Part shown: piece by piece, positions 46,389-54,825 of the stretch
Position numbering within the stretch: the first letter of the stretch is position 1
Layout: the number at the start of each line of letters is the position of its first letter
Origin: Streptomyces californicus
Lineage (GTDB): Bacteria > Actinomycetota > Actinomycetes > Streptomycetales > Streptomycetaceae
Length of the DNA stretch: 64,000 nucleotides
Direction: 5' to 3'
NCBI RefSeq assembly: GCF_000717645.1
Contig: NZ_JNZZ01000003.1
Coordinates: 248,001 to 312,000 of the forward strand
Notes under the pieces: model-generated
What the model was told of the DNA's origin: nothing
Databases searched by the model: none
The model's input: the letters and a program-made list of their open reading frames with translations, nothing else
Position numbers and translations under genes: made by a program

Positions 46389-47069
46389 TCAGTTCCGGAT
46401 CCGCAGACGGTCCGTGCTGTCCTCGCTCGGCTGGACGACGACGATGCCCTGGCCGGAGAAGGCCATCTGGTACGCCTCGCCGCTGCCCCGGCCGATCAGC
46501 GAGCCCGCCTTGAAGCTGCGCTTGCCCTTCACCTTGAGGTTCGGCGACCAGGCGACGAGGGCGTCCGGGTCGACGTACGTCTCGTCCTCGCCGCGTCCGC
46601 AGTCGACGACGATCGGGGTGCCCCGGGAGGTGATGGCGACCCATCCGGTGCCCTGGACGACGACGTTCCACAGGCCCTGCCCGGCGAACTTGGCGAGCCC
46701 CTTGACCTTCTCGACGCCCCAGGTGAGGTGGGCGTCGAAGGCGAGGAGGTTGGTGCCGTTGACCGAGATGGAGTCGTTGTCGAGGTTGATGACGACCACG
46801 TCGGCGCCGTAGTCGGCGAGGTAGAGCAGCCCGTCGCCGGAGCACTTCATGACGGGGGCGCCCTCGCCGGTGATCCACTGGGAGGCGATCTGCCGCGCGG
46901 CGGGCGGGTTGGGTTCGTACTGGATGAAGCCCTCGTACGCCACCATCGAGCCGGTGCGCGCGTAGAGGTCCTGCCCCGAGGCCATGGCGACCTTGAGCAT
47001 GGTCCTGCCGTGGTTCTCCATCCGGGCCGTGACGGGGGTCGGGGCGAAGCCCGCGAGTTGCTGGTTCAT
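46389..47069 (-). CDS. AIM24-family protein (second gene of the operon)
   Basis: The protein has 226 residues and is clearly homologous to both neighbours: MENHGRTMLKVAMASGQDLYARTGSMVAYEG, GDGLLYLADYGADVVVINLDNDSISVNGTNLLAFDAHLTW and YVDPDALVAWSPNLKVK. There is no signal peptide or membrane helix. Spacing to the upstream TerD-AIM24 gene is 11 bases, so co-transcription is certain on context. Confidence 0.85.
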   Translation of the reverse strand: MNQQLAGFAPTPVTARMENHGRTMLKVAMASGQDLYARTGSMVAYEGFIQYEPNPPAARQIASQWITGEGAPVMKCSGDGLLYLADYGADVVVINLDNDSISVNGTNLLAFDAHLTWGVEKVKGLAKFAGQGLWNVVVQGTGWVAITSRGTPIVVDCGRGEDETYVDPDALVAWSPNLKVKGKRSFKAGSLIGRGSGEAYQMAFSGQGIVVVQPSEDSTDRLRIRN

Positions 47070-47080
47070 GACGGGCTCCC

Positions 47081-48685
47081 TCAGACCTCGTAGGGCTGGA
47101 CGACGATGAAGTTGCCGGGGGCTCCCCGGAACTGGAGGTTCACGGTCTCGCCGCTGTGCCCGGGGTACGCGTTGCGGCGCAGCCGGACCTGGCTGGAGAC
47201 GATCACCTGGGAGGCGGCCGACCAGGCGACGACCGCGTTGCAGTCGGCGAACGTGGTGGGCGTGACCGGCAGGACCACCGGGGTGCCGTGCGTCTTCACG
47301 ACCACGGTGCCGGTGCCCTGGAACAGCATGGTGAACAGCGCGCCGCCGGGGATGCCGTGGCCCTCGACCCTGCGCACCTCGTACTGGAGGGACTCGTCGA
47401 AGGCGAGGACGTTCTCGGCGGAGACACAGATGCCGTCGCCCTGCAGCTCGATCGGGTGCAGGTGCGAGCCCTCCTCGGCGAGGAACACCTGGCCGCGGCC
47501 GGTACAGCGCATCAACTGCATCTCCTGGCCGGTGGCGTTGCCCACGGCGCGGCCGACGAATCCGGCGCCCTTGTAGCCGAAGTCCACCTTGCCCTGGTAC
47601 ATCACCATGCTGCCCTGGCGGGCCAGGACCCCGGCACCGCCCATGGTCAGGTCGACCCGCATGAGCTGCTGGTTCTGCGGGGTCCAGCGCTGACCGGTCG
47701 CGGTCTCCTTGTACGGCTGCAGCGCCGCTCGGAGCCCGGCGCCCGTGGCCGGAACTCCCTGGGGAACGCCCTGCGGGACGCCCGGGGGCTGCTGGCCGTA
47801 CGGGGACGGAGCCTGCTGACCGAAGGGCGCGGCGGGCGGAACGCCCTGGCCCGGGACCTGGCCGAACTGCGGCTGCTGCGGCTGGCCGTACGGGGACGGA
47901 GCCTGCGGGGCCGCGGGGGGCTGCGGGGCCAGGGGGGCCGCGATCGTCGGGGCCGCGTGCATCGGCTGCTGCGGCGCGGGCGGCGGCGTCGGGGCAGCCG
48001 GGGCGCCGAAGGACGGTGCCGGCTGCGGGGCCCGGGGCGCGGACGGGGCGCCGAAGGCGGGCGCGGGCTGCGGGGCGGGCGGGGCGCCGAAGGCCGGGGG
48101 CGCGGCGGCCTGGGCCGGCGGGGCGAAGCCCGGCGCGGCGGCGGGCGGCGGCTCCTCCTCGGCGACCTCGCCGCCGAAGTTCTTCAGCAGCGCTTCGAGA
48201 CCGCCGTCGAAGCCCTGGCCGACGGCGGCGAAACGCCAGACGTCCTTCAGGTAGAAGTCGCCGAGCATCACGGCGCGCTCGGTGGTGAACTCCGATCCGG
48301 TGAAGGCGTACCGCACCACCTCTTCGCCGCCCGCGACGATCCGGATGTACCCGGGACCGATCTGGGACATCTGCCCGGCGCCGTCGAGCGTCGCGGTGAA
48401 GGAGAGCTTCTGGATGGCCGCCGGAATGCGGTCGAGCGTGACGCGGAAGGACTCGGTGTCACCGGACTGCGCACCGAGGAGCTGAATGGATTCCTCGGGC
48501 GATTTCGGCTGGTTGAAGAAGATGAAGTACCGGTCGTCGGAGAGCTGCTCGTTGGCGTCGAGACCGAAGCAGCTGATGTCGAAGGTCAGCCCCGGTGCCG
48601 CGATCTGCACACCTACGTACAGATCCGTCCCTGCCGTGAGATCACTGATCTTGGCCTTGTGGCCGCGTTGGAATTCCCTGGCCAT
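47081..48685 (-). CDS. TerD-domain/AIM24 fusion protein
   Basis: The protein has 534 residues. A TerD domain occupies about 1-180 (REFQRGHKAKISDLTAGTDLYVGVQ, FDISCFGLDANEQLSDDRYFIFFNQ, ERAVMLGDFYLKDVWRFAAVGQGFDGGLEALLKNFG). A Pro/Ala/Gln-rich linker of about 140 residues follows, with repeated FGAP and PSPYGQ units, and an AIM24 domain completes the protein (about 330-534). TerD proteins are calcium-binding members of stress/tellurite-resistance modules. ATG 48685 matches the canonical TerD-protein N-terminus; the frame runs 28 codons further. It is first of a three-gene unit with two further AIM24 proteins. Confidence 0.88.
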   Translation of the reverse strand: MAREFQRGHKAKISDLTAGTDLYVGVQIAAPGLTFDISCFGLDANEQLSDDRYFIFFNQPKSPEESIQLLGAQSGDTESFRVTLDRIPAAIQKLSFTATLDGAGQMSQIGPGYIRIVAGGEEVVRYAFTGSEFTTERAVMLGDFYLKDVWRFAAVGQGFDGGLEALLKNFGGEVAEEEPPPAAAPGFAPPAQAAAPPAFGAPPAPQPAPAFGAPSAPRAPQPAPSFGAPAAPTPPPAPQQPMHAAPTIAAPLAPQPPAAPQAPSPYGQPQQPQFGQVPGQGVPPAAPFGQQAPSPYGQQPPGVPQGVPQGVPATGAGLRAALQPYKETATGQRWTPQNQQLMRVDLTMGGAGVLARQGSMVMYQGKVDFGYKGAGFVGRAVGNATGQEMQLMRCTGRGQVFLAEEGSHLHPIELQGDGICVSAENVLAFDESLQYEVRRVEGHGIPGGALFTMLFQGTGTVVVKTHGTPVVLPVTPTTFADCNAVVAWSAASQVIVSSQVRLRRNAYPGHSGETVNLQFRGAPGNFIVVQPYEV

Positions 48686-48805
48686 GCGTAACGACCGTCC
48701 CCCATCCGGAAGGTAAATGCGTCGCGTCAGGCTAACCGCAAACGACGACATCGGGCCAAGCCGGTACACACCCGGTACAGAATCGGCGAACGCGTCGGGG
48801 ACCGG

Positions 48806-49450
48806 TCACTCCTCGGGCGCGGCCGACGGGCGGGGCAGCCGCTCGGCCGCCACCACGCCCTCCAGGAACCCCCGGGCGCGCTCGGTACGGGGGTACGCCT
48901 CCAGCAGTCGCCAGAACTCCGGACCGTGTCCGGGGACGAGCAGATGCGCCAGCTCGTGGAGGAGCACGTAGTCGATCACGTACTCCGGCATGCCCTGCAG
49001 CCGGTGCGAGAGCCTGATGCTGCCCTCGGCCGGGGTGCACGAGCCCCAGCGGGTGTTCTGGTTGGTCACCCAGCGCACCGACACCGGGATGGCACGGCCG
49101 TCGAAGTACTGGGCGGACAGCTGTGCGGCGCGCTCCGAGAGCTCGGTGTCGCCCGGGACGCGCCTGCTCTCCTGGGCGGCGAGCTTGTCCAGCATCACGC
49201 CCACCCAGCGCCGCTCCTCCGCCTGCGACATCCGGGCGGGGATCAGCACGATCGTGCGGTCGCCCTCCCGGTACGCGGAGACCGATTTCCTGCGCCGGGT
49301 GCTCCTGCGGACCTCGACCGCGCTCGCCGCCGCGGCGCGGGGCGGGTGGCTCTCCGCGCCGCGCGGAGGGCTTCCGGCTTCGTACGGGGGGCTTCCGGCT
49401 TCGCGCGCGGGAATCTCCCCGGCGAGGCCGGGCAACGGGTCGGCAGGCAC
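48806..49450 (-). CDS. YgjP/M48-like zinc metallopeptidase
   Basis: The protein has 214 residues. Zinc motif HELAH lies in VLLHELAHLLVPGHGPEFW (third ligand His in GHG), preceded by the family signature WGSCTPAEGSIRLSHRLQGMP. The first 50 residues are a low-complexity segment with repeated EAGSPP, encoded by a 19-bp DNA repeat, so the true start could be further in. No membrane segment is seen, so it is cytosolic, of the YgjP/WLM type. The substrate is unknown. Confidence 0.85.
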   Translation of the reverse strand: MPADPLPGLAGEIPAREAGSPPYEAGSPPRGAESHPPRAAAASAVEVRRSTRRRKSVSAYREGDRTIVLIPARMSQAEERRWVGVMLDKLAAQESRRVPGDTELSERAAQLSAQYFDGRAIPVSVRWVTNQNTRWGSCTPAEGSIRLSHRLQGMPEYVIDYVLLHELAHLLVPGHGPEFWRLLEAYPRTERARGFLEGVVAAERLPRPSAAPEE

Positions 49451-49509
49451 TCCTCGACGTTACCCGCTGCCCGCGGAAGAAGTCCCGCCCCGGGACGGTC
49501 CTCGGAGAT

Positions 49510-49690
49510 GCATGGGTGGGCCGCGCACGGTCCGAGAGGGTGGGCCGCGAACGGTCCCGGCGGCGGGCCGAGCGGTCCGGGGGTGGGTTGCGAACGGTTC
49601 GGGGGGGGGGCGAACAGGCCGGGGCGGGCTGCGAGCGGTCCGGGGGGGGTGCGGGCAGGCCGGGGCGGGCTTCGGGAGGCTCGCTCCGGA
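49510..49690. repeat. degenerate G-rich tandem array with G10 and G8 tracts
   Basis: About eight imperfect units of roughly 17-25 bp follow the pattern GGGYNGCGAACGGTCCGGGG. They include runs of ten G (49601-49610) and eight G (49642-49649). The array lies in the 425-bp gap (49451-49875) between the metallopeptidase gene and the ThiF-like gene. All G-runs are on the plus strand, so quadruplex formation and replication slippage are possible. The remaining gap has no recognisable gene. Confidence 0.75.
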
Positions 49691-49875
49691 GCGGGCGGGC
49701 GGACATCCGCTCCAGCGGGCGGGCGCGATAGCACGACAATCGGACCCCGCCTGTGGATAACTTCGCGCACAGTTCGATGCGGGACCGCATTCTGGCGGTG
49801 GTCCTGCGGAAGGCCGCGTGGATCACCGGACCGGCGGGTGCTTCCGCGCCCATGACCTCATTCGGGGGAGACGTC

Positions 49876-51114
49876 ATGTATCCGATGCTGAAGCCCGCAC
49901 TGCGACGCGCCTGGCGGGGACGGAACACCGTCCAGTTCGGTGTGACACCCGCGCACGCCGTGGCGCTCGGCCCGGTGGACATCGCGACGGGAAGCTTCCT
50001 GGAACTGCTCGACGGGACGCGCGGTCTGCCGCTGCTGCACGAGGAGGCACACGCCCTCGGCCTGTCGGAACATCATGTCCGGTTGCTGCTCGACCGGTTG
50101 ACGGAGGCCGGCCTGCTCGACGATCCGAGAGCGGCGGGGCCGGAGGCCGATGTGCTGCGTCGACGCGCCGAGGTGATGAGCCGCCAGCGTCCCGACGTGG
50201 CCTCGCTGTCGGTCGTCCGGCCCGAGCCGGGCGGCGGGCTGCGCCGGATGGCGGCCAGGCGGGAGATGCGGGTCCAGGTACGAGGCGCCGGCCGGGTCGG
50301 GGCGTCCATCGCCTCGGTGCTGTCCGGTGCGGGGGTGGGCCGGGTGGAAGTGCTCGACGGGGGCCGCGCCGAGCTCTGGGACGTGGCGCCGGGGGGCCTC
50401 CCCCCGGCGGCTGTCGGGGAACGACGCGATGTGGCGGCCGGACGACTCGTCCGGCGTTCGGCCCCCGGGCCGGGCCCACGGAGCAGAGCGGGCGGGACGG
50501 GGCCGCCCGGCGATCTGTCCGGCCCGGGAAGGCGCGGGTCGAGGGCGGAGCCGGGGACGGTCGCGCCGCGGGCGGACAGGGGGGCCGATCGTGCGGGCAG
50601 CGGCGGGGAGCCGCCCCTGTCCCTGATCGTCGTCGCGCCCCGGGACGGCCTCGCCGTGTACGCGCCGCCCGTGGACACGGCCGCTCCCTGGATCGCGTCG
50701 GGCACTCCTCATCTCTACGCGGGGGTGATCGAGGCCACCGGGGTGGTCGGCCCGCTCGTCCTGCCCGGGGGCACCGGCTGCGCGGGCTGCCTGGAACTGC
50801 GTCGCGCGGACCGGGATCCGCAGTGGCCCCGGATGCTGGCGCAGTGGCGTTCCGGGCGGCGGGGCGCGGTGCCCGCCTGCGATCTGGCGCTCGCGACAGC
50901 GGTCGCCGGGCTGGCCGCGGCCCATGCCCTGGCGTTCCTGGACGGGGACCTCCCCGCGACGACCGGGTCCCGGTGGGAGGCCGCGCTCCCCCTGCTGGAC
51001 TGGCGCTCCGAGCCGGTCGGCCCGCACGTGGACTGTTCCTGCGGGGCGGCCGGAGCGGCTGACCGGGATCGGGCCTCCACCCGTGCACAGCCGCAGGACA
51101 CAATGGCGGGGTGA
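49876..51114 (+). CDS. ThiF/E1-like (cyclodehydratase-type) protein
   Basis: The protein has 412 residues from ATG 49876, six bases after GGGGGAG. The N-terminal 120 residues form a winged-helix-like leader-binding region (SEHHVRLLLDRLTEAGLL). A Rossmann nucleotide site VRGAGRVGASIASVLSGAG (GxGxxG 137-142) follows, then a low-complexity Gly/Pro/Arg insertion (about 193-245). Cysteine pairs Cys302-x2-Cys305 and Cys387-x-Cys389 fit a structural zinc. E1-like proteins adenylate ubiquitin-like or peptide substrates; no substrate gene is recognisable nearby. M. tuberculosis Rv3196 holds the same place beside an ABC1 kinase. Confidence 0.78.
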   Translation: MYPMLKPALRRAWRGRNTVQFGVTPAHAVALGPVDIATGSFLELLDGTRGLPLLHEEAHALGLSEHHVRLLLDRLTEAGLLDDPRAAGPEADVLRRRAEVMSRQRPDVASLSVVRPEPGGGLRRMAARREMRVQVRGAGRVGASIASVLSGAGVGRVEVLDGGRAELWDVAPGGLPPAAVGERRDVAAGRLVRRSAPGPGPRSRAGGTGPPGDLSGPGRRGSRAEPGTVAPRADRGADRAGSGGEPPLSLIVVAPRDGLAVYAPPVDTAAPWIASGTPHLYAGVIEATGVVGPLVLPGGTGCAGCLELRRADRDPQWPRMLAQWRSGRRGAVPACDLALATAVAGLAAAHALAFLDGDLPATTGSRWEAALPLLDWRSEPVGPHVDCSCGAAGAADRDRASTRAQPQDTMAG

Positions 51115-51178
51115 CCGCCGTCGACGGAGCGACACTGAAGACCGGAGCGGCACGGCAGTCTGGGAACTGGAGGGGCAC

Positions 51179-52714
51179 ATGTCTGATCTTCCCCGGAAGG
51201 CGGTAACGCGTACGGCCAAGCTGGCCGCGCTTCCGCTCGGCTTCGCCGGCCGTGCCACCTGGGGCCTGGGCAAGCGGATCGGCGGGAAGTCGGCCGAGCT
51301 GGTCGCCCGGGAGGTGCAGCAGCGCACGGCGGACCAACTGTTCAAGACCCTGGGAGAGCTGAAGGGCGGGGCCATGAAGCTGGGCCAAGCCCTGTCGGTC
51401 TTCGAATCGGCCCTCCCCGAGGAGATCGCGGGTCCCTACCGGGCCGCGCTGACCAAGCTCCAGGAGGCGGCGCCCCCGCTGCCCGCACGCACGGTCCACG
51501 GAGTGCTCGCCGAACGGATCGGCGAGGACTGGCGGGACTGCTTCCTGGAGTTCGAGGACACACCGGCGGCGGCAGCCTCGATCGGACAGGTGCACCGGGC
51601 GGTATGGCACGACGGCCGTGCGGTCGCCGTGAAGGTGCAGTACCCGGGCGCGGGCGAGGCCCTGCTCTCCGACCTGGCCCAGCTCAGCCGTTTCGCCAGG
51701 CTGCTGGGGCCACTGGTCCCGGGAATGGACATCAAGCCGCTGATCAAGGAGCTCCGCGAGCGGGTGTCGGAGGAGCTGGACTACGAGCTGGAGGCGCAGG
51801 CACAGCGGGAGCACGCGGCGGAGTTCGCGGACGACCCCGACGTGCTGATCCCGCAGGTGGTGCACCAGTCCGACCAGGTGCTGGTGACGGAGTGGATCGA
51901 CGGGATCCCGCTCTCCGAGGTCGTCGCGGAGGGGACGGAGGAACAGCGGGACCGCGCTGGGCAGTTGCTCGCCCGCTTCCTCTTCTCCGGCCCGGCGCGC
52001 ACCGGACTGCTCCACGCCGACCCGCATCCGGGCAACTTCCGGCTGCTGCCGGCGGAGGAGGGCGATCCGGAGAGTGAGTGGCGGCTCGGAGTGCTGGACT
52101 TCGGCACGGTCGACCGCCTTCCCGGCGGGCTTCCGCAGACCATCGGCGACTCCTTGCGACTGGCTCTGGAGGGTGATGCGGCGGGGGTGTACCGGCTGCT
52201 GCGCGAAGAGGGCTTCGTGAAGGAGTCGATCGACCTGGATCCGGACGCGGTGCTCGACTATCTGCTGCCGATCATCGAGCCCACACAGGTGGAGGAGTTC
52301 ACCTTCACCCGGGGCTGGCTCCGTGAGCAGGCGGCCCGGATAGCCGACCCGCGCTCCCCCGCCCACCAGCTCGGCAGGCAGCTGAACCTTCCTCCGTCCT
52401 ACGTCCTGATACACCGGGTGACGCTGAGCACGATCGGAGTGCTGTGCCAGCTCGGCGCCACGGTCCGGATGCGCGACGAGCTCGAAGCGTGGCTGCCGGG
52501 GTTCCTCGTGGAGGAGGAGCCGGAAGAGTTCCTGGAGGGAGAGGAACCGGAGGCTCTGCCGGCACAAGAGAGCCCGGAGGCGGAGGGCGCGAGGGCAGAG
52601 CGCGCGGAGGGGGAGAGCCCGGAGGCGGAGGGCGCGGCTGGTGACAACGAGGCCCTGGAGCATGCCGGGAACGAAGGCGGCTCCGAGCGGAAGGGCGACG
52701 CGGTCGAGGCGTAG
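51179..52714 (+). CDS. ABC1/UbiB (AarF)-family atypical protein kinase
   Basis: The protein has 511 residues. Signatures are KxGQ (LKGGAMKLGQALSVFESALPEE), the Ala-rich nucleotide loop PAAAASIGQVHRAV, the Lys strand VAVKVQYPG, ExD-type ELDYELEAQAQR, and catalytic LLHADPHPGNF with LGVLDFGTVDRLP. The family supports quinone/isoprenoid lipid biosynthesis through ATPase activity. The C-terminal 70 residues are acidic low complexity (EEPEEFLEGEEPE, SPEAEGA repeats). It lies 64 bases after the ThiF-like gene in the same direction. Confidence 0.9.
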   Translation: MSDLPRKAVTRTAKLAALPLGFAGRATWGLGKRIGGKSAELVAREVQQRTADQLFKTLGELKGGAMKLGQALSVFESALPEEIAGPYRAALTKLQEAAPPLPARTVHGVLAERIGEDWRDCFLEFEDTPAAAASIGQVHRAVWHDGRAVAVKVQYPGAGEALLSDLAQLSRFARLLGPLVPGMDIKPLIKELRERVSEELDYELEAQAQREHAAEFADDPDVLIPQVVHQSDQVLVTEWIDGIPLSEVVAEGTEEQRDRAGQLLARFLFSGPARTGLLHADPHPGNFRLLPAEEGDPESEWRLGVLDFGTVDRLPGGLPQTIGDSLRLALEGDAAGVYRLLREEGFVKESIDLDPDAVLDYLLPIIEPTQVEEFTFTRGWLREQAARIADPRSPAHQLGRQLNLPPSYVLIHRVTLSTIGVLCQLGATVRMRDELEAWLPGFLVEEEPEEFLEGEEPEALPAQESPEAEGARAERAEGESPEAEGAAGDNEALEHAGNEGGSERKGDAVEA

Positions 52715-52738
52715 GAGGCCGCGGCGCGCTGTCGGTGG

Positions 52739-53215
52739 TCACCACCACAGGGAATCGAGGCGGCTCTCGATCGCGCGGATGTGGAGGCGGGCACAGCCTT
52801 CGCAGAAGTGGAGGCGGTGTCCCTCCTCCACGGAGCAGAGCCAGGTGGGTGGGGCGGTGTCACTGGCGGCGACCGTCCCGCAGCGGGCGCACACCACCCG
52901 TCCCTCCGGGCTGGGGCGGGCGGGGCCTTCCTTGGCGCCGGGGCTGCCGCCGGGATCCTCCGTGCCGGGGTCGACAGGGCCTTGCTCGGTGCCGGGGCGG
53001 CCGGGCTGCGCGGGCCGGTCGGGGCCTTCCTCGGCGCCTGGCAAGCCGGGCGGCTCGGGGCGGCCGGGGCTTTCCTCAGTGCTTGACCGGCCGGGCTGCT
53101 CGGGCCGGCTGGGCTGCTTCAGAGCGTCGGGGCGGTCCTGTCGGCCGGGGCTGCCAAACCCCTCCCGGGGGTCGGGGCGGCCGGGCTGTTCGGGGGGATC
53201 GGGCTCCTCGTCCAC
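52739..53215 (-). CDS. zinc-ribbon protein with proline/glycine-rich N-terminus
   Basis: The protein has 158 residues. The first 100 residues are low complexity (PEQPGRP, PGLPGAEEGP-type repeats). The C-terminal 55 residues form a conserved-looking zinc ribbon with CARCG and CEGCARLHIRAIESRLDSLWW plus an intermediate Cys. A GTG at 53215 gives this length; the ribosome site is weak, and a shorter form starting near the ribbon would also be viable. I do not recognise a function. It converges on the ABC1 gene with a 24-base gap. Confidence 0.6.
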   Translation of the reverse strand: MDEEPDPPEQPGRPDPREGFGSPGRQDRPDALKQPSRPEQPGRSSTEESPGRPEPPGLPGAEEGPDRPAQPGRPGTEQGPVDPGTEDPGGSPGAKEGPARPSPEGRVVCARCGTVAASDTAPPTWLCSVEEGHRLHFCEGCARLHIRAIESRLDSLWW

Positions 53216-53240
53216 TCTTCGACGATAGCCCCGGGCCCCG

Positions 53241-53329
53241 GCGACCGTAGGTCCGACGTAGGGCGGCAGGCCCGGGCGACCGTAGGTCCGATGTAGGGGG
53301 GCTCGGGTGACCGGGGTCCGACGCCGGGC
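53241..53329. repeat. tandem repeat upstream of the zinc-ribbon gene
   Basis: GCGACCGTAGGTCCGA(C/T)GTA occurs at 53241 and 53276 (35 bp apart), with a degenerate third copy from 53307. It occupies the 256-bp gap between the zinc-ribbon gene and the small basic protein gene, both on the minus strand. Confidence 0.7.
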
Positions 53330-53471
53330 GGGCCCGGCTGCCGCGAGGGCGGAGCCCGGCGCATCGCCGAGCCGGGCTCGACGCACGGCCGGGCCGCCGA
53401 TGGCGAAGCCAGGCCAGACGCACGGCGGGGCCGCCCTTGGTCGGGCGGCCCCGCTGGGGTGGTGCCGATGG

Positions 53472-53735
53472 TCAGTGCATGACCGCCATGGCCAGCGCGC
53501 GGCGGGCGCGCAGCGAGGCGCGCTCCGCTCGGCGCTGCATCCGGCGGGCGGTGACCAGGCGAGCCGACCGGCGGTCGTCCTGGGCCTCCCGCAGGCGCTC
53601 GTGCATATGCGCACGGGCCAGGGCTTCGGGGATGAGTTGCATTTCGCGGGTCCTGTTCTGACGCGAGTCGTTCGCGCCGGTGATGGTCACGTCGGGGGTG
53701 GCGGAGCCGACGGGCTCCTTCGTGGGGGTGCTCAT
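53472..53735 (-). CDS. small basic protein downstream of wblC
   Basis: The protein has 87 residues. The N-terminal third is polar and disordered; residues 35-87 form a likely helix rich in Arg/Ala (EALARAHMHERLREAQDDRRSARLVTARRMQRRAERASLRARRALAMAV). There is no cysteine and no known motif. The start ATG 53735 has only a weak ribosome site. It follows wblC by 92 bases in the same direction and could share its transcript. The composition suggests nucleic-acid contact, which is inference only. Confidence 0.6.
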   Translation of the reverse strand: MSTPTKEPVGSATPDVTITGANDSRQNRTREMQLIPEALARAHMHERLREAQDDRRSARLVTARRMQRRAERASLRARRALAMAVMH

Positions 53736-53827
53736 TGGTGCCTGATTCCGAGGGTCATGGGTGTGGGGGTGATCGATCGTTCCGATCCGCAGCCGGCGTG
53801 TGGGGGCGGGGACCCCACAGGTCGCGG

Positions 53828-54196
53828 TCACGCTGCGACCGGGTTCTTGCGCGGACGGCCACGGGGGCGCTTGCGTGCGACGACGACACCCTGGACGAAC
53901 AGCTCGCCGCCCCAGACGCCCCACGGCTCGCGGCGGTCCTTCGCCCCGGCGAGGCACGCCTCGACGAGCGGGCAGGTGCGGCAGAGGGACTTGGCGTACT
54001 CGACGTCGGCGGGCGACTCGGCGAAGAAGACCTCCGGGTCGTAGGAGCGGCAGGGAACCGGTACGCCGAGGTTCTCGATGGCGTCGTCGAGCGCGGTGAG
54101 CGTGGTGAGCGGGGTCAAGGTGGAGTCCTCCGTGGAGCCGGGCGGCGCGATCGGGGTGGTGAGCGGTACTGACGGGGCGTGCGTCTCGATGGGCAC
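53828..54196 (-). CDS. wblC: WhiB7-type antibiotic-resistance regulator WblC
   Basis: The protein has 122 residues. Cluster cysteines are Cys49, Cys72, Cys75 and Cys81; the turn is GVWGG (93-97); and the C-terminal AT-hook is RGRPRK (112-117), unique to WhiB7/WblC. It joins the primary sigma factor and activates ribosome-protection and efflux genes when translation is inhibited. GTG 54196 gives the S. coelicolor WblC length. A long leader with a uORF and an intrinsic terminator lies upstream. Neighbours uvrD2 and mycoredoxin match the mycobacterial whiB7 locus. Confidence 0.96.
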   Translation of the reverse strand: MPIETHAPSVPLTTPIAPPGSTEDSTLTPLTTLTALDDAIENLGVPVPCRSYDPEVFFAESPADVEYAKSLCRTCPLVEACLAGAKDRREPWGVWGGELFVQGVVVARKRPRGRPRKNPVAA

Positions 54197-54314
54197 GGTG
54201 GGTGGTGTCCTCGTCTGGTCGTGCCGGCCGGTCGGCCGGTTGGCGGCTGCTGGTACCAGGTCCTGCTTGTCCCGAGGCTCCTTCGTTCCGTCTCGTCCGT
54301 TCGGACAAAACAAA

Positions 54315-54349
54315 AGGGCCGCGGATCCCGAGTGGGGTTCCGCGGCCCT
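54315..54349 (-). terminator. intrinsic attenuator terminator in the wblC leader
   Basis: On the minus strand AGGGCCGCGGA (54339-54349) pairs with 54315-54325 and is followed at once by TTTTGTTTTGT. A real U-rich tract is rare in this window. It stands 119 bases before the wblC start and 24 bases after the leader ORF, so it can switch transcription off when the leader is translated normally. Confidence 0.9.
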
Positions 54350-54372
54350 GAAGGCGCCGGCCTGATGCTGGA

Positions 54373-54702
54373 TCAGGCTGGATCGCTCCAGGGTTCAGGC
54401 CCACGGAAGGCCCACATGGTGTGGTGCTGCTGCGTCTGCTTGGTGAATCCGGCACCGGCTGCCGCAAAGGCATAGGCCTGAGCCTGCGCTGCCTTCACTC
54501 CTGCTGCCGCCGGTGCCTGGATCGGTCGCTCATTACGCTCCCGCGTCACGGGGAGGCTCGTCGGGGCCAGCGGACGGACGGCGGAGACGCCGGACAGACC
54601 GGTGGCGTGGAACGAGACAGCCGAGGAGCGGGTGAGGCCGAGCGAGCAGGCGGAGACGACCGAGAGATCGGTCATTTTCTGGGTTCCGATGATGCTGATC
54701 AC
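54373..54702 (-). CDS. wblC leader ORF (uORF), 109 codons
   Basis: GTG 54702 lies 8 bases after a perfect GAGGAGG, the best ribosome site in the leader. The peptide begins MISIIGTQKMTDLSVV and ends HHTMWAFRGPEPWSDPA, just before the terminator hairpin. Translation-responsive attenuation through a leader ORF is established for whiB7/wblC genes. The long length and low-complexity Ala-rich middle (AAGVKAAQAQAYAFAAAGAG) suggest that position, not product, matters. An internal ATG at 54675 is an alternative start. Confidence 0.55.
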   Translation of the reverse strand: MISIIGTQKMTDLSVVSACSLGLTRSSAVSFHATGLSGVSAVRPLAPTSLPVTRERNERPIQAPAAAGVKAAQAQAYAFAAAGAGFTKQTQQHHTMWAFRGPEPWSDPA

Positions 54703-54825
54703 TTCAATCGCCTCCTCTCGGCGTCTAGGGGGACCTGCCGAAGCCGGTCCTGCGTATGCGGATGTGTACAGCCAAGTACAGCACGGAATCCGGGCTTCGG
54801 AGAAGCCGCTGTTTCCGTGGTTAAG

